64,000 bases of DNA from Methylomagnum ishizawai (GCA_945861705.1 CAMAVM010000002.1:1-64000); one strand, 5' to 3'. Positions 28,720 through 39,127 are shown, counted from the stretch's first letter. A program made the numbers and translations. Notes: a model not told the origin generated them from the sequence alone.

Positions 28720-29076
28720 TTAAACTAATCCACTAGCACGAAGATACATAAACCCTGCTACCGAAGCTATAACCAACAAACCCAGTGCTGCTGCTATAAC
28801 CCATTTCAAACTGGTTTTTTCTTTATTAGCGCTGTTTGTATTGGAATGTTGCGTGTTAACGCCCTCAATACTGGCATTGACAGCCCTGAATTTGCCCTGC
28901 TTATCTCTTGCTACTTGATAATAAATAATGTCGCCAGGTACGGGACGACGCGCTGTGTCTCCGAGAGAGGAGATATGTATGAACACATCCCTGCCTGCGT
29001 TATCGGGGGTAATAAAGCCAAACCCTCGGTCTTCTTTCCACGTTTTTAAAACCCCTTTTAATACTGGTTTTGTCAT
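28720..29076 (-). CDS. Cold-shock-domain protein with C-terminal membrane anchor
   Basis: A 118-residue protein. Residues 5-70 form a cold-shock domain with the RNA-binding motifs KEDRGFGFITPD (RNP1) and DVFIHISSL (RNP2). A short polar linker (about residues 75-88) follows. One transmembrane helix ends the protein (WVIAAALGLLVIASVAGFMYL). The usual membrane version carries a larger DUF1294 domain with several helices; here only one helix remains. It should place a nucleic-acid-binding domain on the cytoplasmic face of the inner membrane. Confidence 0.88.
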   Translation of the reverse strand: MTKPVLKGVLKTWKEDRGFGFITPDNAGRDVFIHISSLGDTARRPVPGDIIYYQVARDKQGKFRAVNASIEGVNTQHSNTNSANKEKTSLKWVIAAALGLLVIASVAGFMYLRASGLV

Positions 29077-29398
29077 AAAAATAATTTAATTATAGGTCTG
29101 TGATACTGGCTGTTACTGCGCTGACCAACATTGGCTGATCCAGGAAGGTAAGCTTGAATTGTCTTTTGTTAGCTATCTTGGCGTTTTTGCGAGATGCCCA
29201 TATAACACGGCTTCAAAAACGCGGATTTATTTTATGAGTCCATTCATGTTGTACCCGTGTTTGATTGCAAGTCAATATTTGAGCAGTTGCCCCTTGAATA
29301 GCATGATAAAATGCATTCAAAGTTCTACCACCCAAACGAATGAAGATTTCCTAATTAGAATGCTGATTATCCGATGCTTTGGATAATTCAGCACTGAG
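29077..29398. other. Intergenic stretch, no supported gene
   Basis: No convincing gene. It contains a hairpin, GCTGATTATCC (29362-29372) against GGATAATTCAGC (29381-29392), without a T tract. On the minus strand a stop-bounded run of 45 codons ending near 29231 (core LGGRTLNAFYHAIQGATAQI) looks protein-like but has no start or ribosome site and is most likely chance or a remnant. Confidence 0.5.
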
Positions 29399-29791
29399 TC
29401 ATTTAGATTTTCTCTGAATGATGGCCTTATCATCAATAATTAACTCGGAAATACCGCCCATTACCGACTTTATGGTGCAGGAGGCTTTTTTAAACCCAGC
29501 TTTATTCTCACCCACCCATTTCAAGGTGATATAGCTATCTTTATCGCTTTCCGTTGCTGACGGGAAATACACCTGCTCCCCTGTTGCGTCCTTGATGGCT
29601 TTGGGACAGGCTTCGGTTGCCATAGTTTGCAAGTTAAAATAATTCCTGACCATAGCCGATGATTCTTTCTGTTCGGTTGATTGTTGATTATTAAGCCCAA
29701 CCAGTGCGAATCCCACCAGAATTGCACCTACGATGGCTATCGCTAACTTAGTGGTTTCCGACATTTTTTCTTTTGTTTCTTCTTCTGACAT
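29399..29791 (-). CDS. Small membrane-anchored protein of unknown function
   Basis: A 130-residue protein: a short charged N-terminus, one transmembrane helix (LAIAIVGAILVGFALVGL, about residues 16-33), then a periplasmic domain of about 90 residues. That domain has two cysteines (EACPKAI and KASCTIK) and a beta-rich pattern (SYITLKWVGE, ISELIIDDK). An alternative start at residue 10 would shorten the cytoplasmic tail. I do not recognise the family. It is monocistronic, between cobO and the cold-shock-domain gene on the same strand, with wide gaps on both sides. Confidence 0.65.
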   Translation of the reverse strand: MSEEETKEKMSETTKLAIAIVGAILVGFALVGLNNQQSTEQKESSAMVRNYFNLQTMATEACPKAIKDATGEQVYFPSATESDKDSYITLKWVGENKAGFKKASCTIKSVMGGISELIIDDKAIIQRKSK

Positions 29792-30018
29792 TTTGCTACC
29801 TCATTATGATTATTACGATTTGTCTGATTGCACACTTGGATTCTATGCCTATTACTCAACTACAGCAATCAAGCTTGATAATGAAACTGCTGAATTAGTT
29901 GATTTAGATCAAGGATTGATGAAGTTACCGCCGTCCGTACCAAATTCTTCGGTAAATTTAGAACCATGATGCTCCGTTTTGCACCTTACATCACAGCTAT
30001 TGCGACCATTCAAACCGT

Positions 30019-30555
30019 TCAGAATTCAATGCCTTGTTCCGCCATAATGCCTTGCTCGTAGGCATGTTTGATTTTGGTCATCTCAGTCACGGTATCGGCA
30101 ACTGCAATGACTTCGGGAGCAGCATTACGCCCCGTCATAATTAAATGCAGCCAACGCGGCTTATGGTTAAGAATAAAATCGGCGATTTCATCGCCGCTAA
30201 TCCAGTTATAGCCGCAGCAATAATTGATTTCATCTAACAAGACAACATCAAATTCTTCGGACAGGATTTTTTGCTTGCTGAATTCCCAGATTTCGCGGCT
30301 GGTCTTGATGTCTTGCTCTGGATTTTTGGTGTCCCAGGTAAAACCATCGCCCAGTGCATGCCACTCGATATTGTCGAAGTGCGTCGCGGCTTTTTGTTCC
30401 CCAGTTTGCCATTGGCCCTTAATGTACTGAATAACGCAAACTTTCATATCCCAGCCTGCGGCTCGAAACACCATGCCCAAGGCACTGGACGACTTGCCTT
30501 TGCCTTCGCCAGTGTTAACTACGACCAATCCGTGCCGTCTATCTCTTGCTTTCAT
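30019..30555 (-). CDS. cobO: Cob(I)yrinic acid a,c-diamide adenosyltransferase
   Basis: A 178-residue P-loop adenosyltransferase of the CobO/BtuR/CobA type. Walker A is VVNTGEGKGKSSSALGMVFR (residues 12-31), followed by VIQYIKGQWQTGE, the Walker B-like VVLLDEINYC and a C-terminal YEQGIMAEQGIEF, all diagnostic. It transfers adenosyl from ATP to the cobalt of corrinoids to make coenzyme B12. No other cobalamin genes are in the window. No cobalamin riboswitch could be made out in the 140 bases upstream. Confidence 0.96.
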   Translation of the reverse strand: MKARDRRHGLVVVNTGEGKGKSSSALGMVFRAAGWDMKVCVIQYIKGQWQTGEQKAATHFDNIEWHALGDGFTWDTKNPEQDIKTSREIWEFSKQKILSEEFDVVLLDEINYCCGYNWISGDEIADFILNHKPRWLHLIMTGRNAAPEVIAVADTVTEMTKIKHAYEQGIMAEQGIEF

Positions 30556-30708
30556 ATCGTCCTATGGTATTGTGCAGATACAACAGTGTTCCTTGTCAAC
30601 GCGCCAAGTTAAACCACGCCGACAAGTTAAAGAAAGCTTACACGAAAAGCCTTTTTATCTCATTACATATTGCTACAATGCCCACCTGCCGACTGATTGA
30701 TTAATGAA

Positions 30709-32994
30709 ATGGATGTAATACAACGACTCGCCGAAGAATTATCGATCAACGCCAGACAGGTAAAAGCTGCTGTATTGTTACTCGACGAAGGAGCTACCGT
30801 ACCGTTTATTGCCCGTTACCGAAAAGAGGTAACGGGTGGTCTTGACGACACGCAATTACGGAATCTGGAAGAAAGGTTAGGCTATCTGCGCGAACTCAAT
30901 GATCGACGAGATTCCATTCTTGCCAGCATTCTCTCTCAAGACAAACTCACGCCAGAATTGGAAGCTGCCATTCTAGCTGCTGATACCAAAACATTGTTGG
31001 AAGACCTGTATTTACCTTACAAACCCAAACGACGCACCAAAGCCCAAATTGCACGGGAAGCTGGGCTAGAGCCATTAGCTGATGCTATTTTGGATGACCG
31101 GACTGTTATTCCAGAGCAGCAAGCCATCGCTTATATCAATGCCGAACTTGGCGTTGCAGATGCCGCAGCCGCTTTGGAAGGCGCACGGCAAATCATTATG
31201 GAACGACTATCTGAGGATGCAGAGCTGTTGGCTAATCTTAGGGAACACGTCTGGCAAAAAGGCTTAATCCATGCCACTGTTGTTAAAGGAAAAGAACAGG
31301 AAGGCATCAAATTTACTGATTATTTCGATTACAAAGAAGCGATCAATAAAATCCCTTCGCATCGCGCTTTGGCCTTATTCCGTGGTCGCAATGAGAGCAT
31401 CTTGTCGCTCAACCTGCTGCCAGAACAGGACGAACAAATTGGACACGATTATTGCACCCAGCTTGTTGCAAGCCGTTTGATGGTTACCGATAACCGTATA
31501 CCCGCCGATGCCTGGCTGGCTGAAACAGCGCGTTACGCCTGGAAAATCAAGTTGTTCACGCGGATAGACCTGGACTTAAAGCTGCGTTTGCGGGAAGCCG
31601 CCGAACTGGAAGCCATCAAGGTATTTTCCAGCAATCTAAAAGATTTGCTGTTGGCTGCACCCGCTGGTGCAAAAGCCACGATGGGGCTAGATCCAGGCAT
31701 TCGTACCGGAGTTAAAGCCGCCATTGTCGATGCGACCGGAAAAGTATTGGCTACCGAAACTATTTATCCTCACCAACCTAAAAACCAATGGGATCAGTCA
31801 ATTGCCACCTTAGCCAAACTGATTCAGCAGCACAAAGTTGATCTGGTCAGCATCGGTAACGGCACAGCTTCCAGGGAAACCGATCAACTGGTTGCCGATG
31901 TCATGAAGCTGCATAAAGACCTTAACTTTAGGAAAATTACCGTTTCAGAAGCCGGCGCTTCGGTTTATTCGGCATCGGAACTGGCGGCAAAAGAATTTCC
32001 CGACATGGATGTCTCAATACGTGGCGCGGTATCCATTGCCAGACGTTTACAAGACCCGTTAGCAGAATTGGTTAAAATCGACCCAAAAGCCATTGGGGTT
32101 GGACAGTATCAGCACGATGTCAACCAAGCCCAGTTAGCCCGCGGGCTGGATAATGTCGTAGAAGATTGCGTGAATGCCGTGGGCGTGGACGTTAACACGG
32201 CATCGGTCGCCTTGCTCAAACAAGTATCGGGGTTATCGTCTACTTTGAGCGAGAATATCGTTGCTTTCCGCAATGAAAATGGCGCTTTTTCTGACCGCAA
32301 ACAGCTCAAAAAAGTGCCGCGCCTGGGCGATAAGGCTTACGAACAGGCGGCAGGATTCCTGCGTATCATGAATGGAGCTAACCCATTAGATGCTTCCTCA
32401 GTGCATCCAGAGGCGTATCCAGTTGTCGAAGCCATCATTAAAGATACCGGAAAATCCATCCGTGATTTAATAGGGCAAAGCCAAATACTGCGGAATCTTG
32501 ATCCAGCGAAATATACCAATGAAAACTTTGGCTTACCGACAGTCACCGATATTTTAAAGGAGTTGGAAAAACCAGGACGTGACCCAAGGCCAGAATTCAA
32601 AAGTGTTGAATTCAAATCCGGTGTAGAAAAAATATCTGACCTAGAACCCGACATGAGGTTGAATGGCGTGGTAACAAATGTCGCTAATTTCGGCGCATTT
32701 GTCGATATTGGCGTACATCAGGACGGCTTAGTGCATATTTCGCATCTTTCGGATACCTACATCAAAGATCCCAGGGATGCCGTTAAAACCGGTGATTTTG
32801 TCAACGTGCGGGTACTGGAGATTGATGTTGTACGGAAACGTATCTCCTTATCAATGAAATCAGAAGTTTCACCTGAGGAACATAAACCAAAACCTGAACA
32901 ACCCGCGCAAAAAGCTGTCCATAAGCCTAAGCAGCAAGCAGCGCAGCCCCAAAGTCCGATGGCGAATGCGTTTGCCAAAGCTTTGAAAAGGTAA
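30709..32994 (+). CDS. tex: Tex-like RNA-binding transcription accessory protein
   Basis: A Tex protein of about 761 residues from the ATG at 30709 (an in-frame TTG four codons upstream is also possible; neither has a strong ribosome site). The domains in order are N-terminal helix-turn-helix region ([18 protein letters not shown]), YqgF-like domain ([19 protein letters not shown]), helix-hairpin-helix region ([18 protein letters not shown]) and C-terminal S1 domain ([20 protein letters not shown]). The C-terminal tail is Lys/Pro/Gln-rich. Tex binds RNA and affects transcription. Close similarity to E. coli YhgF is visible throughout. Confidence 0.96.
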   Translation: MDVIQRLAEELSINARQVKAAVLLLDEGATVPFIARYRKEVTGGLDDTQLRNLEERLGYLRELNDRRDSILASILSQDKLTPELEAAILAADTKTLLEDLYLPYKPKRRTKAQIAREAGLEPLADAILDDRTVIPEQQAIAYINAELGVADAAAALEGARQIIMERLSEDAELLANLREHVWQKGLIHATVVKGKEQEGIKFTDYFDYKEAINKIPSHRALALFRGRNESILSLNLLPEQDEQIGHDYCTQLVASRLMVTDNRIPADAWLAETARYAWKIKLFTRIDLDLKLRLREAAELEAIKVFSSNLKDLLLAAPAGAKATMGLDPGIRTGVKAAIVDATGKVLATETIYPHQPKNQWDQSIATLAKLIQQHKVDLVSIGNGTASRETDQLVADVMKLHKDLNFRKITVSEAGASVYSASELAAKEFPDMDVSIRGAVSIARRLQDPLAELVKIDPKAIGVGQYQHDVNQAQLARGLDNVVEDCVNAVGVDVNTASVALLKQVSGLSSTLSENIVAFRNENGAFSDRKQLKKVPRLGDKAYEQAAGFLRIMNGANPLDASSVHPEAYPVVEAIIKDTGKSIRDLIGQSQILRNLDPAKYTNENFGLPTVTDILKELEKPGRDPRPEFKSVEFKSGVEKISDLEPDMRLNGVVTNVANFGAFVDIGVHQDGLVHISHLSDTYIKDPRDAVKTGDFVNVRVLEIDVVRKRISLSMKSEVSPEEHKPKPEQPAQKAVHKPKQQAAQPQSPMANAFAKALKR

Positions 32995-33050
32995 ATAATA
33001 AAAGCTCTGCTATACTGATCCTTATCAAAAACTGATTTACAGGATTCAAC

Positions 33051-33701
33051 ATGACCCCATTCAGACAAATCGCGATAGTCACGCTGTTCTTGACCTTGTT
33101 ACTGGCGCAAATACCCACATTTGCGGCGGCTGATTATTACCAGCAACAGTTGCAAAACGAACAGTTGCTCAAACGCCAGCTTGCGCTCCAAAAAAACATG
33201 GAGGAGGATCGTTACATCAGACAAGTCGGCGATAAAGCCTTGAATGGTTTCACTAATGTCGTTACTGGCCCACTAGAGTTACCTAAAAGTATCATCAATC
33301 AGGTTAACTATAATTACAGTAACAATTACGGCAGTAATAACAACAGTAACGACACTAACAGCGATCCCGACGACAACATCGTTTACGGCATATTTGGTGG
33401 TGTTATTAGTGGCGCACTCAATGCTACAGGTAGAATCATGACGGGTGTTACGGATTTAGTCACAGCACCACTGCCCACCAAGCCTATCGTACAACCAAGA
33501 TATGTTTGGGATGATTTCGACAAAACTAACTCCTACGGTCAGGTATTCCGGCTAGTTGACAATCCGCCGATAGAACCTTACGTAGCTCCACCGCCACGAC
33601 CAGTTGCCGTTATTGCACCGATTGATGACCAAACACAGCACTATTCCGATCAAACTAACCAGAATCTGGATGCTTATTTTAAGCAAGAAATGCAAAAGTA
33701 A
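33051..33701 (+). CDS. Small exported protein, possibly related to the TIGR04073 exosortase-associated family
   Basis: A 216-residue exported protein: signal peptide ending about PTFA/AADYY, a Gln-rich helical stretch (YYQQQLQNEQLLKRQLALQK), then ALNGFTNVVTGPLELPKSII. After an Asn/Ser-rich spacer comes a glycine-rich segment (YGIFGGVISGALNATGRI) followed by GVTDLVTAPLP. The NVxTGxxELPK and DxxTAPxP pairs resemble TIGR04073 proteins; this is tentative. The C-terminus is Pro-rich. An extended -10 element (TGCTATACT, 33008-33016) precedes it and a terminator follows, so it is probably monocistronic. Confidence 0.6.
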   Translation: MTPFRQIAIVTLFLTLLLAQIPTFAAADYYQQQLQNEQLLKRQLALQKNMEEDRYIRQVGDKALNGFTNVVTGPLELPKSIINQVNYNYSNNYGSNNNSNDTNSDPDDNIVYGIFGGVISGALNATGRIMTGVTDLVTAPLPTKPIVQPRYVWDDFDKTNSYGQVFRLVDNPPIEPYVAPPPRPVAVIAPIDDQTQHYSDQTNQNLDAYFKQEMQK

Positions 33702-33728
33702 ATTATCCGGTTTTAATAATTGTCATTT

Positions 33729-33764
33729 AAGGCAGAACGTTCTCATAGGACTTCTGCCTTTTTT
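33729..33764 (+). terminator. Intrinsic terminator
   Basis: AAGGCAGAA (33729-33737) pairs with TTCTGCCTT (33752-33760) around a 14-base loop and runs into a tract of six T residues. It terminates the exported-protein gene and faces the convergent helicase gene. Confidence 0.85.
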
Positions 33765-33842
33765 ATGTGATACCAAAAAGTACTGTAAAACGCTGAATTT
33801 CTTAAAACTCCAGGGACTGGGAATATGCCCGTCTAGCCAAGC

Positions 33843-36800
33843 TCACAAAGGCTCAAACAAAGCCGTAAGGTCGTCAGCCGTCAATTGCAAAGACTCCTCT
33901 TTAGCACCTTCGGTATAAATGCTGTCCGCCAGGGCGCGTTTGCGGTCTTGCATAGCGATCATTTTTTCTTCTACGGTATTTTCGGTGATGAGTTTGTAGA
34001 CAAACACGGGTTTGTCTTGCCCGATGCGGTGGGCGCGGTCTGCGGCCTGGGTTTCTACGGCGGGATTCCACCAGGGATCATAGATGATCACGGTATCGGC
34101 TTCGGTAAGGTTCAGCCCGATACCGCCCGCTTTCAGGCTGATCAGGAACACATCAACCTCGCCGCTTTTGAACATCTGGATGGCGGCATCGCGGTCTTTG
34201 GTTTGCCCGGTCAGCTTGCTGTAGGCGATAGACCGCTTGTTGAGTTCGTCTTCGATGAGGGCAATCATGCGGGTAAATTGGGAAAATACCAGTATTTTCC
34301 GACCTTCTTCCAGCATTTCAGGCAACATTTCCATCAGTAGGTCCAGCTTGGCGGACTCATTGATTTTCTGTGCTTGCTCTAACGGTAACGTGCGTGGGTC
34401 GCAGCAGGTTTGCCGCAGTTTCAGCAGCGCATCGAGGATGGTGATGTGGCTGCGCGAAAGACCGCGTTCGGCAATGGCATCGCGAACCTTCTTTTCCATC
34501 GTCAGGCGGATGCTCTCATACAACGCGGCCTGTTTTTCAAGCAGCGGCACGGAGCGAATTATTTCGGTTTTTGCTGGTAATTCTGACGCGACTTCCTGCT
34601 TGGTACGGCGCAGCATAAACGGCGCAACGCGCTGCGATAGCCGCACTTTTTGCTCACTATTGCCGAAGGTTTCGATGGGCGTGCGGTACAGTTTTTTGAA
34701 CGCCGCGCTATTGCCTAAAAAGCCCGGCATCAAGAAATCAAATTGCGCCCAGAGTTCGCCCAAATGGTTTTCCATTGGCGTACCCGTTAAGCACAGCCGA
34801 TGGCTGGCCTTGATTTGGCGCACGATTTGCGCGCCTTTGGACTGTGGATTTTTGACGATTTGGGCTTCGTCCAGGATCAGATAATGATATTGGTGTTCCA
34901 GCAGCGTTTCTTCATCTCTGGGTAGCAGGGGATAAGTGGTCATAATCAGATCGTAATCCCTGATTTTATAGAATAATTGCTTACGCTCCGTACCTTGCAG
35001 AATCAGCATATTAAGGTCTGGCGTAAAGCGTTCTGCCTCACGTCGCCAATTACTGAGCAAGCTGGTCGGGGCGATAATCAAGCTGGGATTTTTCATCCGT
35101 CCACTTTGCTTTTCTACCAATAGATGCGCCAGGGTTTGTACAGTTTTGCCCAGCCCCATATCGTCGGCGAGTATCCCTGCGAATGAATATTCCCGCAAAA
35201 ATTGCAGCCAGTTTAGCCCTAGTTTTTGGTAATCCCGTAAGATTGCGCGGAGATTTTCAGGTACAGGCACTTCGGCTATGCCTTTAAAATCCCTCAATTT
35301 TTGCGCCAGTTTTCTAAGTTCCTCACCGCCTTTTATCGAAAATAGGCCGTAGCTGTGCGCTTCCATCTCGGCAAGGCTGGCAGCATTAAAGCGGGATATT
35401 TTTAGCGAGCCGTTTTTGTCCAAGCTGCTACCGCTGAATAACTCCAATAAAATCGCCAAAAACGGTTTTATTTTTTCACTTGGGATAGTCAGATAGCGGT
35501 AATCACTGACTGGGATATTCAGTAATTCTGGCAGATTGTGCAGATCATAATTTTCCAGTACGGGCATAATCAATGGCAATAACGGTATTGATTGCCCAGC
35601 AACCTCGATATTAAAGCGCATTTCAAACCAGTCATTCTGGCTATCACTGATTTCAGCATCCCAATTGTCTACGGCTTGAAAATCCAGCAAAAAGCTGTCT
35701 CGGAATTCAACAGACCAACCTCCCTCTTGCAATTCTGGCAGTACGGTTTCCAGAAAATTTCCCCAGCGGGTCGCACTTTCCACTGAGGATTTTGCGTAAC
35801 TGCCCAGCACGAGTTCTTTAGATACTGTTGCTATAGCAGGTGCTGACGTAAAGCCCAGCCGAACCAGTCGAGCAATAGCCGCGTTTTCCTCTTCAAGCGA
35901 CCGCTTGATTCGTGCCAAGCCCTGGGCTGTTTTTATTACGTTATAGTCCCTAAGCTCATTAGCGGGTAGCAACCAATCGCCATACTTGAAATTTACCTGC
36001 ATGAAATGCACATATTGCTTAGGGTTGACCTGTTCCCCAAACAAAATCAGGTTAGGAATGGGTTCTAAATCCAAAATTTCCGTCAAGGCAACTTTTTTGG
36101 GTGGCGGCAAGGGCAGTTCGGGGTGTTCTACCGTCAGTCGATAACTGAATTCATCGGCAACCTTTTCCGGTACAGGCGGTGCGGTAAGCAGATTTCTGAG
36201 TTGTTCTTGGCTAATGCTAGCTGACGTAAATGCACCGATTGTGCCTTCTTCGGCATCCAGGTAATGCGGTGGATCAATCAATATTGGCAATGCCGCAGGT
36301 TCGATAGCGATATATAATTGGTAATCGCCTTTATCGGTCTGTTGCCAATCAAACTGCAAAGTACGGGCAGCACCGAGTTTAAGTGCTGGCGCGTCCAAAT
36401 CTTGCCAGAACAATCGGCCTGTTTGTAATAATTTTGACAGGGCGATAGCACCCATAGAGCCGGTAACCAAAGGTTCTCCACCGAAAGAATTATCCAATGC
36501 GAGAATGATTTTGATGAGTTCGCTATCTTCTTGTTTAACATAAGAATAATACGAAAAGCTGTAGCGCAGATTTTGCAAACTGGTTTTACGACCTTTGCTA
36601 AGACCGCCGAATTTTTTTTCTTTAGTAACAATAAGGTCAATCGTCAACTCGTTTTTGACTTTTGCAGGCTTCAAGACATAGGCAACAAATTCTTCCGCGC
36701 TGTCATTTTTTGGAGCAACGGACGGTTGCTGCATTTTGTCTAACCATAGAAAACAACTTGCACCCGAATTTTTCTGCACTTCCTCAAGGCCACCACCTTG

Positions 36801-37097
36801 GTAGGTCAAACAAACGGCGACTACATGCTTGCAGTTATAACCGACAGGACAAGAACAACTGCCTTCGATCTCGGCAGAGCGAAAGTCAGGTCGCCAGACG
36901 ATGCGTATATTCTGCTTGTACGGGCTGCTGGCACTGCCTTCGACGGTTGCGTTTAATTGGGTGAAAAGTGCGCCTTCACTGGTGACTTTACACTGCTCCA
37001 CCAGCCCTGTTTCGTAGTATTGTTTACCGCGATCATAAAAACTTGCGCCACATTCCTTAATGATGTCGGAGCGGAGCAATTTTTTTTCGTTGGTCAT
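33843..37097 (-). CDS. SNF2-family helicase with N-terminal SWIM zinc finger
   Basis: A 1084-residue DNA-dependent ATPase. The start at 37097 (MTNEKKLLRSDIIKE) is preferred because the longer frame adds 59 unrelated residues overlapping the divergent gene's leader. The SWIM zinc finger has C81-x-C83 and C89-x-H91. A large middle region of unknown fold precedes the helicase core: FAGILADDMGLGKTVQTLAHLL (Walker A), a DEAQ box in LILDEAQIVKN, and SLKAGGIGLNLTEADTVIIYDPWWNP to AADRAHRIGQ (motifs V-VI). This architecture is widespread in bacteria and thought to remodel protein-DNA or transcription complexes; the exact role is not known. Confidence 0.94.
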   Translation of the reverse strand: MTNEKKLLRSDIIKECGASFYDRGKQYYETGLVEQCKVTSEGALFTQLNATVEGSASSPYKQNIRIVWRPDFRSAEIEGSCSCPVGYNCKHVVAVCLTYQGGGLEEVQKNSGASCFLWLDKMQQPSVAPKNDSAEEFVAYVLKPAKVKNELTIDLIVTKEKKFGGLSKGRKTSLQNLRYSFSYYSYVKQEDSELIKIILALDNSFGGEPLVTGSMGAIALSKLLQTGRLFWQDLDAPALKLGAARTLQFDWQQTDKGDYQLYIAIEPAALPILIDPPHYLDAEEGTIGAFTSASISQEQLRNLLTAPPVPEKVADEFSYRLTVEHPELPLPPPKKVALTEILDLEPIPNLILFGEQVNPKQYVHFMQVNFKYGDWLLPANELRDYNVIKTAQGLARIKRSLEEENAAIARLVRLGFTSAPAIATVSKELVLGSYAKSSVESATRWGNFLETVLPELQEGGWSVEFRDSFLLDFQAVDNWDAEISDSQNDWFEMRFNIEVAGQSIPLLPLIMPVLENYDLHNLPELLNIPVSDYRYLTIPSEKIKPFLAILLELFSGSSLDKNGSLKISRFNAASLAEMEAHSYGLFSIKGGEELRKLAQKLRDFKGIAEVPVPENLRAILRDYQKLGLNWLQFLREYSFAGILADDMGLGKTVQTLAHLLVEKQSGRMKNPSLIIAPTSLLSNWRREAERFTPDLNMLILQGTERKQLFYKIRDYDLIMTTYPLLPRDEETLLEHQYHYLILDEAQIVKNPQSKGAQIVRQIKASHRLCLTGTPMENHLGELWAQFDFLMPGFLGNSAAFKKLYRTPIETFGNSEQKVRLSQRVAPFMLRRTKQEVASELPAKTEIIRSVPLLEKQAALYESIRLTMEKKVRDAIAERGLSRSHITILDALLKLRQTCCDPRTLPLEQAQKINESAKLDLLMEMLPEMLEEGRKILVFSQFTRMIALIEDELNKRSIAYSKLTGQTKDRDAAIQMFKSGEVDVFLISLKAGGIGLNLTEADTVIIYDPWWNPAVETQAADRAHRIGQDKPVFVYKLITENTVEEKMIAMQDRKRALADSIYTEGAKEESLQLTADDLTALFEPL

Positions 37098-37216
37098 AAC
37101 GGGTGCAATAAGTTTGGAATAACCGATTATTGTACAATAGATGGCACTACAATGTGGGCATGAAAAGCGTGGTCGTTGGACTTGCCAGTTGGACTGATGT
37201 GGAGACAGATAAACTT

Positions 37217-39127
37217 TTGAAAGCGTACGAGACATTTTTTCTGGTATTCGCAGTTTTTGCTTTGCCACAGGCAAATGCAGACATTAAGCAATCCGCACAA
37301 CCGCTTGCACCAGGATACAGTGATCTAAAATTTACCGTACCCATACCTGGCACTTATAAGCTACCTGCTTTAGGCCTAGCCAGTGACGGGAATGTGTTGG
37401 ATAGCGAAGGCCGTGCGACCAGCTTACACAATTTGATGGGCAATCCTGATAAAGTCGTCTTGCTGAGTTTTATCTATTCGACTTGCAGCGACATCAACGG
37501 TTGCCCGTTGGCAACGGCAGTCTTCCATAAAATCAAAAATAGGCTGGAAAAAGAACCTGACTTGGCAAGTCGGTTACGGTTAATCACCTTAAGTTTTAAT
37601 CCAGAACATGATACGTCGGAGCGGATGAAGGCGTACGGTGCAACTTTGGAGGGCAAAGGGGTTGAATGGCACTTCCTGACGACCCAATCAGAAAAGGAAC
37701 TCCAACCGATATTGAAGGCTTATAAGCAGACCACAGAAAAAATCTATGATGCTAAGGGAAAGTTCACCAATACCTATAATCATAACTTACGGGTTTACTT
37801 GATCGATCAGCACAAACAACTACGCAATATCTACAACACGGAATTGCTGCATTCTGATACGCTTATCAGTGACATCAAGACGTTACTACAACCGGAAGCG
37901 AAAATTTCACAATCCACCCCAAACAACCTTGATAAATCGACTTTGTATGGCGCGGGTGATAATAAATTAGATTACCAAAACAAAGATTACCAAACCAACT
38001 CGATAGCACTGGCTCGACGCAAAGGGCAACCCGCTGATTTACAGAAAACCATAACTCAAGCGCCGCTGGGATTGCCTTCCGTTCCTGTGCTAGAAGACAG
38101 CCCCATCACAGTAGAAAAAATCAGCTTAGGGCGAAAGCTGTTTTATGACCGCCGCCTGTCCATTAACAATACGTTTTCCTGCGGCGTGTGCCACATCCCC
38201 GAACAAGGCTTTACCAGTAATGAGATGGCAACTGCCGTTGGCGTTGAGGGTCGTACCGTCAGGCGCAACAGCCCAACCTTGTATAACGTCGCTTATATGA
38301 AATCGCTATTTCACGACAGCCGGGAAAACACCTTGGAGCAACAGGTCTGGGGGCCATTATTGGCACACAATGAAATGGCGAACCCTTCTATCGGTTACGT
38401 CATTGATAAAGTAAAAGACAGCACCGATTACGATGGCTTATTTGAAAAGACATTCGGCAAACCACCTGGCATGGAAACCATTGGCATGGCGATAGCCAGT
38501 TACGAACGTGCATTGAATTCGGCCAACTCACCGTTTGATCGTTGGTATTATGGTAACGACAGCAAAGCCCTAGCTGCCAATGCCCAGCGCGGCTTGCAAT
38601 TATTTACCGGCAAAGCGGGGTGCAGCCAATGCCATACAATTAACAAGGAATACGCTTTATTTACCAACAACAAGCTGCATAACACAGGTCTAGGCTATGC
38701 GGATGCGATGACCGACAAAACAACTAAACCCGCGCAGCGAGTTCAGGTCTCACCAGGCGTTTATGTCGATGTTGCACCTGAAATAATAGCTTCTGTTGCC
38801 GAACCCAAAGCCAACGATTTAGGCCGCTACGAAGTCACCCAAAACCCGCAAGACCGCTGGCGTTACAAAACACCATCCTTGCGTAACGTGCAACTGACCG
38901 CACCTTATATGCACAATGGCAGTATCACCAGCTTGCGGGAAGTCGTTGAATTCTATAATCGCGGTGGAATTGCTAATGAAAACCTTGATCCTTTAATCAA
39001 GCCATTACATCTTACCAGCACGGAAATAGACGATCTCACCGTATTTTTGGAATCGTTAACGGGAGACAATACCGAAGAATTGATTTCTGATGCTTTTGCC
39101 GCTCCGATTGGGGATAGAGATAAATAA
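37217..39127 (+). CDS. SCO1-like domain fused to di-haem cytochrome c peroxidase/MauG domain
   Basis: An exported fusion protein of about 637 residues. The TTG at 37217, with GGAG 12 bases upstream, gives a clean signal peptide (FFLVFAVFALPQANA); longer starts at 37160 or 37130 put a polar extension before it. First comes a SCO/thioredoxin-like domain with two cysteines spaced by five (FIYSTCSDINGCPLAT) and a downstream histidine in YNHNLRVYLID. The second half is a MauG/CcpA-type di-haem peroxidase: LGRKLFYDRRLSINNTFSCG, two haem-binding CxxCH sites (CGVCH and CSQCH) and KTPSLRNVQLTAPYMHNGS. Fusion suggests copper or redox handling coupled to peroxide or protein oxidation in the periplasm. 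Confidence 0.88.
   Translation: MKAYETFFLVFAVFALPQANADIKQSAQPLAPGYSDLKFTVPIPGTYKLPALGLASDGNVLDSEGRATSLHNLMGNPDKVVLLSFIYSTCSDINGCPLATAVFHKIKNRLEKEPDLASRLRLITLSFNPEHDTSERMKAYGATLEGKGVEWHFLTTQSEKELQPILKAYKQTTEKIYDAKGKFTNTYNHNLRVYLIDQHKQLRNIYNTELLHSDTLISDIKTLLQPEAKISQSTPNNLDKSTLYGAGDNKLDYQNKDYQTNSIALARRKGQPADLQKTITQAPLGLPSVPVLEDSPITVEKISLGRKLFYDRRLSINNTFSCGVCHIPEQGFTSNEMATAVGVEGRTVRRNSPTLYNVAYMKSLFHDSRENTLEQQVWGPLLAHNEMANPSIGYVIDKVKDSTDYDGLFEKTFGKPPGMETIGMAIASYERALNSANSPFDRWYYGNDSKALAANAQRGLQLFTGKAGCSQCHTINKEYALFTNNKLHNTGLGYADAMTDKTTKPAQRVQVSPGVYVDVAPEIIASVAEPKANDLGRYEVTQNPQDRWRYKTPSLRNVQLTAPYMHNGSITSLREVVEFYNRGGIANENLDPLIKPLHLTSTEIDDLTVFLESLTGDNTEELISDAFAAPIGDRDK

Noticed and set aside
29231-29370. 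Protein-like run of 45 codons on the minus strand (core LGGRTLNAFYHAIQGATAQI), reminiscent of a HEPN-type helix
   Set aside because: It has stops on both sides, no start codon or ribosome site, and the resemblance is too weak to call a pseudogene.
30556-30696. Possible cobalamin riboswitch upstream of cobO
   Set aside because: No B12-box-like conserved core could be found in the 140 bases before the gene.
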